This document shows, piece after piece, positions 44,581 through 57,300 of a stretch of DNA of 64,000 nucleotides. This DNA comes from Nectonema munidae. Lineage: Eukaryota > Nematomorpha > Nectonematoida > Nectonematidae. The notes beneath the pieces are model-generated. The model saw only the letters and a list, made by a program, of their open reading frames with translations, did not search any database and was not told the origin of the DNA. The stretch lies in assembly GCA_030549495.1 (NCBI GenBank), contig JAUIRK010000889.1, positions 436,501 through 500,500 on the forward strand. The letters are read 5' to 3'. Position 1 is the stretch's first letter. The number at the start of each line of letters is the position of its first letter. The position numbers and the translations under genes were made by a program.

Positions 44581-45429
44581 GGCTTAGATAAGTTCTTTTG
44601 CTCGTTTATACAGTCAGGTTTTTGTTTCTTTCTTCAGTTCCTCTTTTCGATTCTAGTTTCAAAAGTTTTATGGTCACAAAAGTTATAAAAAATAGTGTGG
44701 TAACATGATTACATATTTTAAACAAGACAATTTATAAAAATTGTGCATATATAGGAAATTTTGAAAACAATGGAAAATTCTTGAAGTTTTAAAAAATTTT
44801 CTTGTTTTTTTAGATTGATAAATTTCTTATTTTTATGTTAACTTTTAATATTTTATTTTGATTATGAATGCTGGCGAGAAAAAACTAATTTAATTTCTAA
44901 AAATAAACTGTTTCTAAAATGTGATTATGTTCCGTCTACAGACATTTCAATTTTATAGATGGCGTTAATAAAATTTTATTTTATTTTTTTATTTTTATTT
45001 TTTGTGGTTTCTCATTTTACAAACTGTTTTTTTATTCTCAACTTTTTATAGCAAGATAATTTGTAAAAATTGTTAAAAATTTACCCCAGCATTTTTATCA
45101 TTCATCAAGACATAAATTTTTATAAAATTTTCTATAATTTGGAATTTATATCAAAAATATCATTTGTTTTCAAATATCAAATTAATGTAGGGAAATCGAG
45201 TTAAAGAATGAATGGTGTAGAAAGCTCAAGTGTGGCATGCAAAGGATGAATAATTGTAGAATCGATCAAGAGATAAGATGATATTCAACAATATTTAAAA
45301 ACTTGTGAAATTAAAAACATTTATCTTCACTCGAAATTAGTTTGCAATTTGTAGTTGTACATTCAAAATTTTTATGTATATTTTTCAATAAATTTATTTG
45401 TTTTTTATTTGCTTTAAGAAAAGTTCTAA

Positions 45430-45655
45430 ATCAGAATCACTAACAGTAATATCACCGCTGAATTCAGCATGCTTGAAAATGGGTATATATGTGTAAAAAA
45501 CTTTATATAATTTAGATAAAAAGTTTCTTTTTTGAGATGAGCTGTCATATGTAAATCAATTTTTTCACAGGTTTTATTGATTTTGATAAAAAAAATAGCC
45601 ATCACCACTCAATTCAGCATAGTTAAAATATATATATGTAACATTAAAAATATTT
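45430..45655 (-). repeat. Satellite B fragment
   Basis: About one and a half monomers in the same orientation as 36470-36910: CACCGCTGAATTCAGCATGC, AAAATGGGTATATATGTGTA, GAGATGAGCTGTCATATG and CATCACCACTCAATTCAGCA. The core and satellite A are absent. A G homopolymer (10-12 G) follows near 45686. Confidence 0.65.
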
Positions 45656-45724
45656 ATATAAAATTATTAATATCTAAGAAAAATGAGGGGGGGGGGGGCA
45701 CTTTAGGTATAAATTCGTTGTAGA

Positions 45725-45945
45725 CATTTTTAATCTGCTTGGTTTATATATTGATCCAAAATTGAATTTTAAAGACCATTTAAATCACCTGAATATAAAA
45801 CTTAGTAAAGTGATAGGTATTATGAAACATACAAAAAAGTTTTTTCCTCTGAATATACGATTAATTATATACAAAACCATTTTTCTACCTCACTAAACTA
45901 TATAGTATTATAAATTTTGAACACTCGAATATAGAACTCTAATTA
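45725..45945 (+). mobile_element. LINE fragment, reverse-transcriptase thumb region
   Basis: The plus strand reads FNLLGLYIDPKLNFKDHLNH, then IKLSKVIGIMKHTKKFFPL and RLIIYKTIFLPH before stops. This is the post-motif-E region (LG-x-x-ID-x-L-x-F-x-x-H) common to CR1/Jockey-type LINEs. Only this short piece remains. Confidence 0.6.
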
Positions 45946-46395
45946 ATATAGGTTAATGTATCACCAAGTTGGTACACGTTATTTGTTCAAAGTGTTTAGT
46001 TCTTTAAGTTACGTTTGAATTTTTTTAATCATGGTTTTTATTGATGGCTTTTCTTATTATGAAAAAAGGAGCAGTAAGTCTCATTCAAAAATTTTTGTAG
46101 TTTTCATTTTTATTTTTAGCAAATAATTCCAAAAATATATATGTACTCTACATAACAGCCGCAATTGTAAAGGTATATACATAAGTTTTTTTTTGTTAAA
46201 TGTAGTTTTTGACAAAAACAATAGTGGTTTGTTTGACAAACTTATATTCAAGAAGCCTCATAATCACGATATCTCAATGTCATTAAAAAAATTGTGTTTA
46301 AGAAAATTGAAAAATACGGTTAACAGCAGTGCTTTCATAGCTACATGTAGAATTTAAAGGTAAAAAAATCTACAAAAGTCTTATCACTACTTTTT

Positions 46396-47110
46396 CTTTT
46401 TTTAAGTGATCATATATGTGATTTGGGGCTTAATGAAAGAGAGGTGATTCGTAAACCCGAAACTATAAACAGATTTGTTAGAAGAAATAGAAAAAGAACA
46501 AATTCCCCCAGAGATAAAAAGTTTGAAATTGCCTGTAAGCTGAAATTTCTTAATGATGGGGAAATCTTTATAAAGAAAGATAGAGCATATGCTAATCAAA
46601 GAATGCTTATTTTTACAGGCCCCGTTTTAAAGTGAGAGTATTCATTTAATTTCTCACAATATATTTCTTTGTTTTTAGATATTGTTTAAGATTAGGCAAC
46701 ACTTTTGAAACTTTGTAGATGGAACTTTTAAAAAATGTCCAAGACTTTTTCTCAAATGTCATATATAAGAACGTACAAGTACCAATTTTGTACAGTTTAT
46801 TACCAGATATATTGGAAAAAATCTATATGTAAATCCAAATTTCATGAAAAAAATATAATTATTGAAACTTTGAAGGATGAAAGTGTTAAAATTTATCAAT
46901 GGTTATTTTAAAAAGGCTATTATTAATGCATCGAAAAAATAGTTTCAATTTACAACCATTTACAACGTATAAAGGATGCTATCAGATTTACAATAAAACT
47001 TGATGGGAATTGCCTTCCTTCCTGTTGATAAGGTATATTTTTTAAGTTTTATTTTGAAAAGACCTGGTTCGACATATATAAACCATGTTGTTGAAATATA
47101 TATATAAACG
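46396..47110 (+). mobile_element. MULE (Mutator-like) transposase remnant
   Basis: Plus-strand frames give an N-terminal region (PETINRFVRRNRKRTNSPRD, DGEIFIKKDRAYANQRMLIF). After a break there follows FVDGTFKKCPRLF near 46710, then VQVPILYSLLPDILEKIY near 46780. VDGTFK-x-CP-x-LF is the first catalytic Asp motif of MULE transposases, and V-P-x-x-Y-x-LLPDK its usual sequel. A trace like DFEKAIINA lies near 46915. Several stops and shifts make it dead. Sequence from 47110 to 47300 is unassigned. Confidence 0.65.
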
Positions 47111-47354
47111 AAAAATCAGAACAAGAGAGAAATCTTTTTAAAAAATATTCAGATATACACATCATGAAAAGAGGAAATGCTGGAACAGGTGTACGACAAT
47201 TTTTATCGAGACTCCAACATCCTGATCTTTTTGAAAAAAAATCGAATCCTATATCTCCAAATCAAAAGTCATTGAATCACTAGAGAACGAAACTGAAAAT
47301 AGAGACTTTCAAAAGTTAAATGATAATTGATTATTAAAATATTCGTAAAGGAAG

Positions 47355-47560
47355 AAAATCAAAAAAGACACTTTAGAATTTAAAAAAGACACTTTTGAAT
47401 TTAAAAAAGACACTTTAGAATTTAAAAAAGACACTTTAGAATTTAAAAAATTCACTTTAGAATTTAAAAAAGACACTTTAGAATTTGAAAAAGACACTTT
47501 CGAATTTAAAAAAGACACATTAGAATTTAAAAAAAACCGTTTAGAACTAAAAATGGTATA
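47355..47560 (+). repeat. 18-bp minisatellite, about ten copies
   Basis: Unit AATTTAAAAAAGACACTT plus small changes (TAG or TTG or TCG between units). Because 18 is a multiple of three, the minus strand reads as a periodic NSKVSFL peptide over about 60 codons, which creates a long but meaningless reading frame. Confidence 0.8.
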
Positions 47561-47955
47561 TACATATATTGTTTGTTTTCCTTTTTTTTCATTTTCTGTA
47601 ATGTAAATGTGCAGGTCTGTGTGTGTGTGTGATAGAGGGAACTGAGGAGTGTGTTTGTATGTGTGTATTTGTTTGTTTAGCATGTATAACATTGTATGCG
47701 TTTGTTCAAAGACGTAGGGCGTGTCATATGTTTTCGGTATTTTTCTGTTGCAAGAGGGTATGATAAAGTTAATCCTCTTACATTTTCTCGCCTTTAACAT
47801 CCGCAAACCGCTGTTCCAGTCATTGAAGAATTCTGTTAGAAAAGAAGTTTTTGCGGAAGTGCTTTTTGTGTCGGCTTTTTATAAATTTGCACCGATGAGT
47901 TCTTTGAAATCTTGAAGAAAATGGGCGTAGGATATCACAATTAACATGAATGTTT

Positions 47956-49403
47956 TTATTTATGATGAAATACTTTTATCATGTCATTCATTTTATATCT
48001 GTATGATAGAAGTGGTAAGGATAGAGTCTGCAATCGTTCTTTATAGTGCAATTCTTTGAGGCTTTTCATTCTTTTAGTTAAATGTTGCTGTACTTTCTTC
48101 AAAGCTTTCATGTTTTTTATGCAGGTAGGTTGCGCTATAACATTATCGTACTCAAGGATTGGTCGTATCAAAGCTTTACATATAGGTTTAGCTATCTCGG
48201 GTTCAAAGGAAGATAAATATCGAAGAACTAAATGGAATATAGAGTAGGCTTTCGGGATGATTTTTGAAAATTGAGGCTTAAATTTGAGAGCATCATGAAT
48301 TATGATTCCTAAATCGTTAATTTGTGAGGTACGCTTAATATTATAACAACCTATGTAGTAAGTGACGCTATTATTTAAACCAATTTGTAAAGGATAACAT
48401 TTAGAAAAGTTTAAATCCATACCCCGAGTGTGACACCATTGGTATAAAGTAAAAAGATCGGTTTGAAGTTGTAGTTTAGATTTGTTAGTTGATTCCGAGT
48501 ACATTTTAAGATCATCAGCAAACAATTTAAAGCGAGAATGAACTTGGGTGTGCAGATCATTTATGTAAACGTTGAAAAGTAGTGGTCCTATCACACTACC
48601 TTGTATAACACCACTAGTCACTCTACTTGAATCTGATATATGGCCATTCACGGTGACAAATTGGATTCTATCGGTCAAGAAGTTATCAATCCAATTAATA
48701 ATTTCAGAGTTAATGTCATAGCCTATCAATTTACTGAGTAAATAATTATGCCGAACCTTTTCGAATGCCTTTCAAAAGTCAAAGTATAAAACATCGACTG
48801 TGTTATTATTTTCAAGGAGATTAGTAACATCATCATGAAACTCCAATAATTGTGTTACTGTAGATTTCTTTTTCAGAAAACCATGTTGGTTATAGTTAAT
48901 CAAATTCTTTCCTTCAAAATAAAAAAGAATGTAATCAGCACTATGGATTCAAGCACTTTTGACTGGACGGAAGTTAAACTAATAGGCCTGTAGTTTGAAG
49001 GAAGCTCGGTATCGGAGCTTTTATGTACAGGCACAACTAATGCAGATTTCCAAGTTTTGGGTATGACTCCTTCTTTTAAAGATAGGTTGAATAACTTTGT
49101 TATAGGAAATGCCAAATCTTGAGACAGTTCTTTCAGAATATATGGGTGCAAATTATCAATACCAAGTGATTTGTTGCCGCCGAGGGAGCTAAGTTTATGA
49201 AATACAAGTTTTTCAGTGACTACTACATCTTCCATCGGTGAGTAGTGATGATACTTGGGTAATATTTTTTGAGGATGGGTTTGAGGGTTAGTAAAGACAG
49301 GAGAAAAGTACTCACTTAATGTTTTAGAAATTATGATATATGCTTTTACACGATTTTCATTTTTATCAATTATAGTATTCAAACTAGAGCTTCTTTTTTT
49401 CAA
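47956..49403 (-). mobile_element. CR1-like LINE, reverse transcriptase part
   Basis: The minus strand from 49403 shows LGGNKSLGIDNLHPYILKEL, KSALVVPVHKSSDTELPSN and YRPISLTSVQSKVLESIV (fingers). After a shift come KKKSTVTQLLEFHDDV and LYFD...KAFEKVRHNYLLSKL (motif A). From 48729 a long frame gives INWIDNFLTDRIQFV, SGVIQGSVIGPLLFNVYIND (motif B), FKLFADDLKMY (catalytic F-A-D-D), the thumb (LGIIIHDALKFKPQF, ALIRPILEYDNV) and LLSYRYKMNDMI. Motif B has SGVIQGS where SGVPQGS is usual. It has one or two breaks between 48730 and 48900; the catalytic residues are present. It belongs with the endonuclease and ORF1 upstream. Confidence 0.85.
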
Positions 49404-49547
49404 TTATATAATTCCAAAACTTTTTAGGCTTATCTTTTATGTTCTTTGAAATGGTACATTCAAAGGAAAGCTTTGCTTTTCTTGTTTCTCTTCTTAATTT
49501 ATTTGATAGTTCTTTGAACTGTAACAACATTTTAGGATCTTTAAACT

Positions 49548-50505
49548 TCAAATACTTCTTGAAAAACTTTTTTTTCTTTTGTATATGTACGTAGTTGATC
49601 TCTTCATATACGGATTAAATTTGGTTTTCTTTTTCATCAAAGGTATAAACTGAGCAATAGCTCCGTATATAACTTTCATGAAAACTTCATAAAACTTTAA
49701 AAAAGAGTATTCATTATATAGGTTCCAATTCACATTGGACAGATATTCTCTTATTTTGTTGTCTTCCCAAGCGAACATCTAATAAGAAAAATCGAACGTA
49801 ACAGAGTAATGATCACTACCATCCAATGCTGGTAAAATAGAAATATTTGAAAGATCAGAAGGAAAATTCGTAATTAATAGGTCTAAAATACTTTCTCTTC
49901 CAGAATAGTCCAATCTATTAGCATCGAAAATTAATTGAAACAAGTTGTTTGAAGCTAGGTACTCTACAAACTTCATAGCAGAAGAATTTTTTTTAGCGTT
50001 ATTAACTTTTGAGTTCCAAGGAATAGAAGGATAGTTAAAATCTCCAATGAAAATTATAGTAAATTTAGGAAACAAGTCAATGAGGGTTGAAAAGAGACGA
50101 AGTATTTTATGAGTAGAACAGGCCATATTGATTGAGGGGCTTATATAGAGGCAGCAAACGATAAAGTTTTTGCCATTATTTTCAATCTCTAAAGTAATGC
50201 ATTCAAGGTAGGAAGGAACAAAAGGGGATACAGTTTTGATTTTTAAAAATGGTTTAAAATAAGCAATTATTCCTTTAGTTTTAGAAGCACGGTTAGTTAC
50301 TTTATCAAAATTGTTCATCATTGAAAAACTGCACAGATTATAGCTGGAGCAGACTGGCGGTAATGAACCTGTGTTTTTTGAAGAATTTCGGTAATAAAAA
50401 TCAAATCAGAATTTGTTTTGTCTATTAGCAAAGAAAGCTCAGTCATTTTGGGGAGAAGTTGATTAGAATTGGTATAGAATACAGATAAAATATTTCGGGA
50501 AATTT
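49548..50505 (-). mobile_element. CR1-like LINE, APE-type endonuclease and linker
   Basis: The minus strand from 50505 encodes FYTNSNQLLPKMTELSLL and NSDLIFITEIL, the start of an apurinic-type endonuclease (N near the first strand and catalytic Glu in I-x-x-TE). After a shift near 50340 it continues RASKTKGIIAYFK, FIGDFNYPSIPW (GDFN motif), YSGRESILDLLITNF and GSDHYSVTFDFSY (SDH motif). The linker to the reverse transcriptase runs 49778-49548. All key endonuclease residues (E, GDFN, SDH) remain. There are about two frame breaks. Confidence 0.8.
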
Positions 50506-50507
50506 CT

Positions 50508-50990
50508 TTATGTTGACGTGAAGTGAAAGTTGATTGTTTTAACTTGTAGGTTCTGTTGATTCGTTGGTGTCAAGTAGTGTTTGATGAACATATTTTTTTT
50601 CTTGATCACATGGAAGTCGTTTAAAGAACTACCTCTTAATAAATATATTATTGATTCATCTTTGTTTTCTTGATTCAACGTTTTCACTTGAACTCTTAAC
50701 TTGTTCACTTTTTCACGTTCTTCAGGATTAAGATCGTTTGAAATGAAGATCTTTTTAAAATTGTCTGGAGCTTTTTTCAAGTTGGGTAGGGCACTTACAA
50801 CGAAGTTCTTGTCAGAGTAGTACTCATAAGTTATTCGAAGAGGTCTTTTAACATTTTCCTCCTTTTTTATTTTAACTAATGATAGACACTAATGGATAGG
50901 TAGGTGTCTATCGAACAGCTCTTGAACAAATTGGGCGTCATTAATTCTTTTACTAGTGATGTATACTAGCTGTTAATTAGTCCTTCTGTA
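50508..50990 (-). mobile_element. CR1-like LINE, ORF1 C-terminal part
   Basis: The minus strand reads SKRINDAQFVQELFDRHLPI, KRPLRITYEYYSDKNFVV, FKKIFISNDLNPEEREKV and SIIYLLRGSSLNDFHVIKKK. The I-S-NDL-x-PEER-x-K-x-LR segment is typical of the RRM-like ORF1 protein of CR1-group LINEs. It ends just before the endonuclease frame starts at 50505. With the two features below it this gives an element of about 3 kb whose 5' end is near 50990. Confidence 0.7.
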
Positions 50991-51471
50991 TCCCACTGTC
51001 ACCTTTCTTTGATCATGTAATTATTTAGATATTTCAAAAAAAAAGATTAGAAAGTTTATTTTTTTATTTTCTGTATGTTAAAATTAAATATTGCACATGT
51101 AAAAAAATTTTATCAAAAAATTTTTATTTTTACATTCTAATATTTTTGAAAATTTTATTTAAATTTTTCATTTAAATTTCTGAAAAATATTAAACATTTT
51201 AATACTTTTAAATAATTATTTCTTATATTTTGCTAATAATAAAAGAAAATAAAATCCTTTGTAATAGATTATTTCTTTTACAATTGGAACAATAAGACTC
51301 ACTCTTAAAACATCAGACCTCAAATTTCTAAAGAATGTTTTTAATTTTCCTGTATCATCGCCCATCCACAAATTAGCCCTAAATGTTCGAAATTCGATGG
51401 TGTTGAATTTTTTCTCTCTCCTCTCAACTTAGACACTAAGTCATTTTACTGTATAATATATGTAAAGGGCA

Positions 51472-51657
51472 AACCTCAATCAAATCCATTTTTTCTTGGA
51501 CACCTTCAGTGAGAAATATTTTGTGGTTTCGGTGTAAGAGTACGGGCAAAACTTCGTTGAGGGCACCAATCAAAAGAACGAGACACAAACAATAAGTGAG
51601 TATGGATATGGGAGGAAGTTGCCATCCCGTAACTTGCAAATCCCGACCAAAATTCAT
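51472..51657 (-). CDS. Candidate first exon with membrane or signal segment
   Basis: An ATG at 51657 opens MNFGRDLQVTGWQLPP, then ILTYCLCLVLLIGAL (hydrophobic, signal peptide or signal anchor), then NEVLPVLLHRNHKIFLTEGV and QEKMDLIE. At 51471 there is a donor (GAG|GTTTGC) in phase 0; without splicing the frame stops 12 codons later. GC and codon use are clearly higher than around it. I do not recognise the protein and found no partner exon; downstream lies the CR1-like LINE. It probably begins a secreted or type II membrane protein. Confidence 0.45.
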
Positions 51658-54240
51658 CAGCGCGAACCTTTTTCTATTGCAATGAGAAGAGAGGAGAGAA
51701 GAAAATGCAGAAGTGATTATGCTGAATGTTTGATTTGGTAGCCTGAATTCACAATGAAGTTTAGAAGATGGAACCAGGTCTTTTGAACCGAAGGCATAAA
51801 TTCAATAAAGCAGTCAGTCGTGAGGGCAGTTTTCTCTAAGGAGTAATATTTAGCATCATCGATCTAAAACATATATCATTTATTAGTGAATAGTTAACTT
51901 AACTTTTTAAGGATTAAGATATATCATATTGTATTTCTTCTTCTTTCTCACATACATCTTTTCCAGCAGTACCCACGTTTAAAGTAAAAAGGGGCGAGGA
52001 ACACATTTCCCCAGAGGCAACACTTTTTGGCGCGGGAAATATAAAAAATAATTAAGTTTTATCAATTCAAGAATTTCACTCCAATTTTTCTTCTTGAAGA
52101 ATTTCCATCCCAAAATTTTACCGAAAAATTTCGATGATATCAAAAGATCCACTCTAAATTTATTCATTTAGAGAAATATCATTTTCAAACTTTTTGGATA
52201 TCAGAGTTGTTAAAAACATTAATATTTATTATTAATTAACAATAATCTTCATAAAAAGATCCTAATTGCATACTTTGTTCACAGAATAGTAAAAAATATT
52301 CTAAATAAGAATTATGTTTTCATAAAGTTTACTTTAAAAAATCAATAAACAATTAAAATTAAGAATTAATATGATAACATATTTAGATAAAGCCTATTCG
52401 AAAATCTGTGCCGCAAATAAGAAATTTTAAACATATGAATTCAAAAACTTTTGCTTCCATCCACCCTTACTTATTTCCTTATATACGATTTATGATTAAT
52501 AACAACAATGATATTTTGCGTGTACTCCTTTTTGAGCATGGAAATATATTGCATAACTTTTTAATGGTCAACATTATGAAGAATGCATAAAGATGCATCT
52601 AAACAGTTTTCTGGTTGGTTATTTTACAAAACATCTTTTTTACAGTTTTGGTTGTCAAGGTATACTTTTTAAACTGTTTAGTCCTATATCAGGGACATTG
52701 CTATCTAAGAGTTTTTTAACGCAATGGCTCCTCTTGTTTGTATGGCCATAGAATTTTAATAAAAGTTATTTTTTAATTTAAATCTCACTCTCTGAAAATG
52801 CATTACATTTTTTATGAAATATTTTTATTACAATTGAATTAATGACATAATAATCAAAAATATTATACTTGATAAAACTGTCTCTATTATTTGGCCCCTT
52901 TCTTAAAAAAAGGTTGAGATGTTATTCATGGGAAATTCTTACTTAGTTCATCATTATCATCACAATAGTCAAGCTTTACATACTTAATTTATCATTCTCA
53001 AGTTTACACAGTAGATGTCGAAATAAAATTATGGAAAGATAAATGGATTGGTTTAGTTTGAACAATGAAAGGGACCTAATTTATAAAGCCTAGCAGGAAA
53101 GACTTGTGGTTCAATTGTATTTCTGAATGTGCTCGAAATAATGGTAACTCTTTCCTTTCATATCATGTAAAAGAAGCTTTCCACTTTTGAGAAGAATAAA
53201 AAATTTCCTAAGATCTTCAACAAAGACAAAAAGTCGAATATCTTTGTAACTTATAAATATATATATTTTGCTTCCCTATTGAATATGAAAAGATAGTGAA
53301 TGATTATAGAGAATTATATCTGAGAATAAAGTTGAAAGACTTTATTAACTTTCATCAAGAGTCTTTATCAATCAAGTTACCTTCAATAATTATTTAAATA
53401 CAATTAGTTAATAAAGACTCATGAGAATTCCAATTAAGCGTTATTCTTTCAACTCTATTATTAAAAACTAAATTAAACATAGTTATCCAAATCTTTCAAC
53501 AAGATCTTTCTTACCTAAATTTCCAAGAAGAATAAATGATTCTAATTTACTTCATTATTAATTTTTTAGTTGTAAAATATATTTTTTTCACTTCAAATTA
53601 TTTTCGTTATATGAATAATATAATTCCTGAAAATTGAATTTTATGCTTTTTTTCGAAAATTTTTGTCTCTTGCCCCCCTCTCCCATGTTCAAAATTTCCT
53701 GGTTTTTGCTTTAACTGTAATAAATTGTTGATGGAGGGTTGATTTTAATTGCCTTCTATGAGTAACTTATGAATCATAGCATACTTTTGAGAATTGCGAA
53801 CGAATTGTTCTCCGAAATTTTTGTCTGTGTGCAAAGCGGGCTTATACAATCCTGCCTAGAGTTGCTGAGCAAAATTTTATTCATCCGCGCAGCGCTCCTA
53901 TTTGTATGGACGAGTGACGGTTATCATGCATGCCTTATTGAAGTATAATGGTAGTGAAGCATGTAAAGTTGAAATCAACACCGTTGTTTTCAGCTACATA
54001 AAAGACTTGTTCTACGTGTGGAAACTTTCAATTATCATCGCATTATATATATTCTCACATTTTATTTTATTTTTATTACTATATATATATATAAAGTCAC
54101 TCACAATGAATTTCATCATCATTATCCAAGGAATACTACACCAGCATAATTATTTATCATTCATTAATGATATATATATATATGAAATTCTACAAACAAC
54201 TTCAGAAAAAGGATAAGATATGGACACCTTCTTCAATAGA
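51658..54240. other. AT-rich region without a recognised gene
   Basis: A short frame at 53780-53910 (plus) encodes CLCAKRAYTILPRVAEQNFI then HPRSAPICMDE; it is slightly GC-richer than its surroundings and may be a repeat fragment. (AT)n runs occur at 54080 and 54170. Nothing else is identified. Confidence 0.3.
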
Positions 54241-54242
54241 CA

Positions 54243-54276
54243 GAATGAATGAATGAATGAATGAATGAATGAATAG
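54243..54276 (+). repeat. (GAAT)n microsatellite
   Basis: About eight copies of GAAT/AATG. Confidence 0.9.
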
Positions 54277-54296
54277 ACATCCAACGCATCACCATC

Positions 54297-54316
54297 AGCA
54301 GCAGCAGCAGCAGCTT
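54297..54316 (+). repeat. (CAG)n microsatellite
   Basis: About six CAG units after CATCAC; on the minus strand they would encode a short Ala run (AAAAAAD) in an 88-codon frame that I do not consider a gene. Confidence 0.85.
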
Positions 54317-57300
54317 GTTTGCAAGGTGTCACATTGCCTATCTCTTTGTTCCTTTCTATATTTGTGCATTGGAAGATAGTGAGACGGCTAAGCTGAATAC
54401 AGCCAATAAGAGACAAGGATTATGTTCTTGATGAAGCTATCCTTCCATAGCTGAGCGCTTCTTTCTTCTATAACAGAGAAATTAATATATATCATATAAA
54501 TACATGTAATTATAACTTTTATTTCATACTTTCATCGATACCAGTAATACTACAATGCTTTTTTCTGCTTCAACTTTGAACTGTAAGTATTTTTCTACAC
54601 GTTTGACCGAGCCATTCAACGAAAAGATTTTTTCACGTTAACAAAGATCTGTTCATTTCAGTTTTCCAGGTTAACAGAAATCTTGGAAATTGTCCTTGAA
54701 TGAATTTAATAACATGGACCTACGTTTTATAAGCAATCTAACACAAGCTAGAAGTTTACTCTCTATATAACTTTTATAGGCTTCAAACACCAAATGCAGA
54801 GATCAAACTAGAGCTAAAATCAGAGGCTTAGATAGCTTGGGGAAATAAGTGATGGACATGATGGTTTGGGTATGATCTTTCCCCTTAAATTTTAAATTTA
54901 TATCCGCTCCGAATATTTCTTTATTATTAAAATATTGTCCCTCCTTTTTTCCAAAAGTTTAGTTCTATACTTTTGATAAATTTGCCTGAATAAAAATATA
55001 TTTGATATTTCTTTCCTGAATAAATGATTTATTTCAATATTTTTCTTTATCTGATTTTCATAACACTTTTCTTAGTAAATTATGTTCTTTCAATGCTGAA
55101 TAATCTTCATAAGAATATAAAATTTTTGATCAAACAAGAAACACATAATACTTGATAGCTGGTAAGAAAACGGCGTCTCAGAGAACTCACTCCCCGAAAA
55201 CTTGGTCTAGAATATTAAATCTAGAAAAATTATCATGTTTTCAAAAAGAGTTACAGAAAGTGAAATAAATACTCGTTTACTCAAGATAAATTAAGACATA
55301 CTATTTAGGTCATTCAAAAATATTAAATGATTTCCATAGAAATAAAATAAGAACATTTGTTCTCAGAAAATTGGGTCTTTCAGTTAATAATTAACTTAGA
55401 TTATTTTTAGCTCTTTGAAACTTGGCAATTCTAAACAACACTAACTACATTAATAATTAAATAAACAAATTATTATATAACAAGATCATCAACTATAACT
55501 TGCTAACTCATTTTTTAATTTTTTTTTCAAAAGTTTTTCTGTGACTGAATTTTGCACTCTGGTTTTCTGAGACACATTTTTCTGAGATCAAGTTTTTTGG
55601 CCACACTTGATATGGTATCAAGTAGTTTTCAAAACTTCAACCACCACCGCCCAGCTAAAAAGGTTCTTCTATGCTTATATAAAAAATTTGAACTCCAGAT
55701 CTTTCACCGTGCTAAATATAGGAGGGAATGGGGGAGTTTTTCAGGAGAGGAAATGTGGTTGGAAATTATTTAGGATAATATTTTTAGAGTAGAAATTATT
55801 TATAGGAACACTTTTAGATAGAAAGTATTTAAAAACTATGAAAGAAAAATTATTCGCGAAAATTTTGCACTTTTCAATTTTTCTGTTTTTCCATTTTCAT
55901 AAATTCTTAATAAAATATAGAGAGTTTTTAAAAAATAAGTTTTCCCTATATGAAAGCAATAAACTATAAACTGCTTTAAAACTTAATATTCTTAGAGAAT
56001 ACGCCTAAATTTCTTCAGTTGATGCATCTGGTATCAATTTTGCATTAATTTTTGTAAATTGAAAAATAACAAAATATTTATTTTTTTTTTTAATAAAATA
56101 ATTTATTTGGCGAATTTTTTGATCAATTTGAAAAATAGTGACCTTAATTTTGTTTTGAAAATAGTAGATGACGTTTTTTGAGTATTATTGATCCAATTTA
56201 ACTTCTCAATTTTAAGTCGACATAATCGGGTTTAAGGCCATTTCTAATATTGTAACAAATGCATAATCGATTTTTACAAATGAATTAAAAATATTTTAAT
56301 ATACATGCGTTGCAATGTTGTAACTTGGTACAGTATTTGATGGAAAAATAGAAATTTTATAAAAGAAACTTCATTTTCGTTGTTCAGTACATAAGGCAGC
56401 TATATTATTTATAATCTGAACTTTTAAAAATTTAATAAGATTAAAACACAAAATTGTTGCATATTAACTTAAATAAGTTGTAATGGTGATCATAGAGAAA
56501 ATTCGTTTGTGGACATTACTATTTTGTATAGTAATATTCATAATTCCAATAATAATTTTAGTTTTGTACTAATTGGATAGTAAATTTCGCAAATATTAAA
56601 AATATGAACATAAAATTATTTAAATATCCAAACATTTTTATTCTAACAGCTAAATTTAAAGATTAAAAATTAGATTCCACATATCAAACAAATTTTTACA
56701 CTTAATCTATATTATCATATAGATTACGTTTATTGATTAAAGCGTTTTAGTTCTTACACTTCTACGTTTAAAGATATCTACTTTTAAAGCATATCCATAC
56801 ACTTCATACGTGAATGAAGAGCAACGCAAACTCTTTAGCTGTCAAATAAATCAAAAAAGATTTCAAAATGTCTAATTCATATATTTTCTTAAAATTTAGA
56901 AAGTTCGTACTTTTCCATTTTAAATTTGTCATTTTCCAATTTTTATTCGTACTTTTGAAAATTGCATTTTTTTTATTCACGATCAAAAAAATATTTTTTT
57001 AAATCATTTTTCGAAGCAACTTTAAAATTAATATATCAAAATTTGATTCGCTTTTTTAAACCTAAAATCTTTCTTTTTAAATTTTCTCCAGGCTCAGTAT
57101 TTTAGTATCTGTAAAGTTCATAAATTTGTCTCTCAAATTTTTTTATAATTTGGAATATTTCAAATCAAATATTTCAACAAAAACTATACAACTAAATAAA
57201 ATTTTAAACATTGTAATTTTATAGGTCTAAAGGGTCATTCACAATTGATGTCAACTCTAAACTTCGGTCAAATAAATCTTTTAGCCATATGATTGATGAT

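Noticed and set aside
47309-47806. 165-codon minus-strand frame with NSKVSFL repeats
   Set aside because: Produced by the 18-bp minisatellite; no protein signal.
53902-54216. 104-codon plus-strand frame with hydrophobic segments
   Set aside because: Very AT-rich, low complexity near the end ((AT)n gives Ile/Tyr runs), and no homology.
54150-54416. 88-codon minus-strand frame with a poly-Ala run
   Set aside because: The Ala run and the SFIHSFIH repeat are translations of the CAG and GAAT microsatellites.
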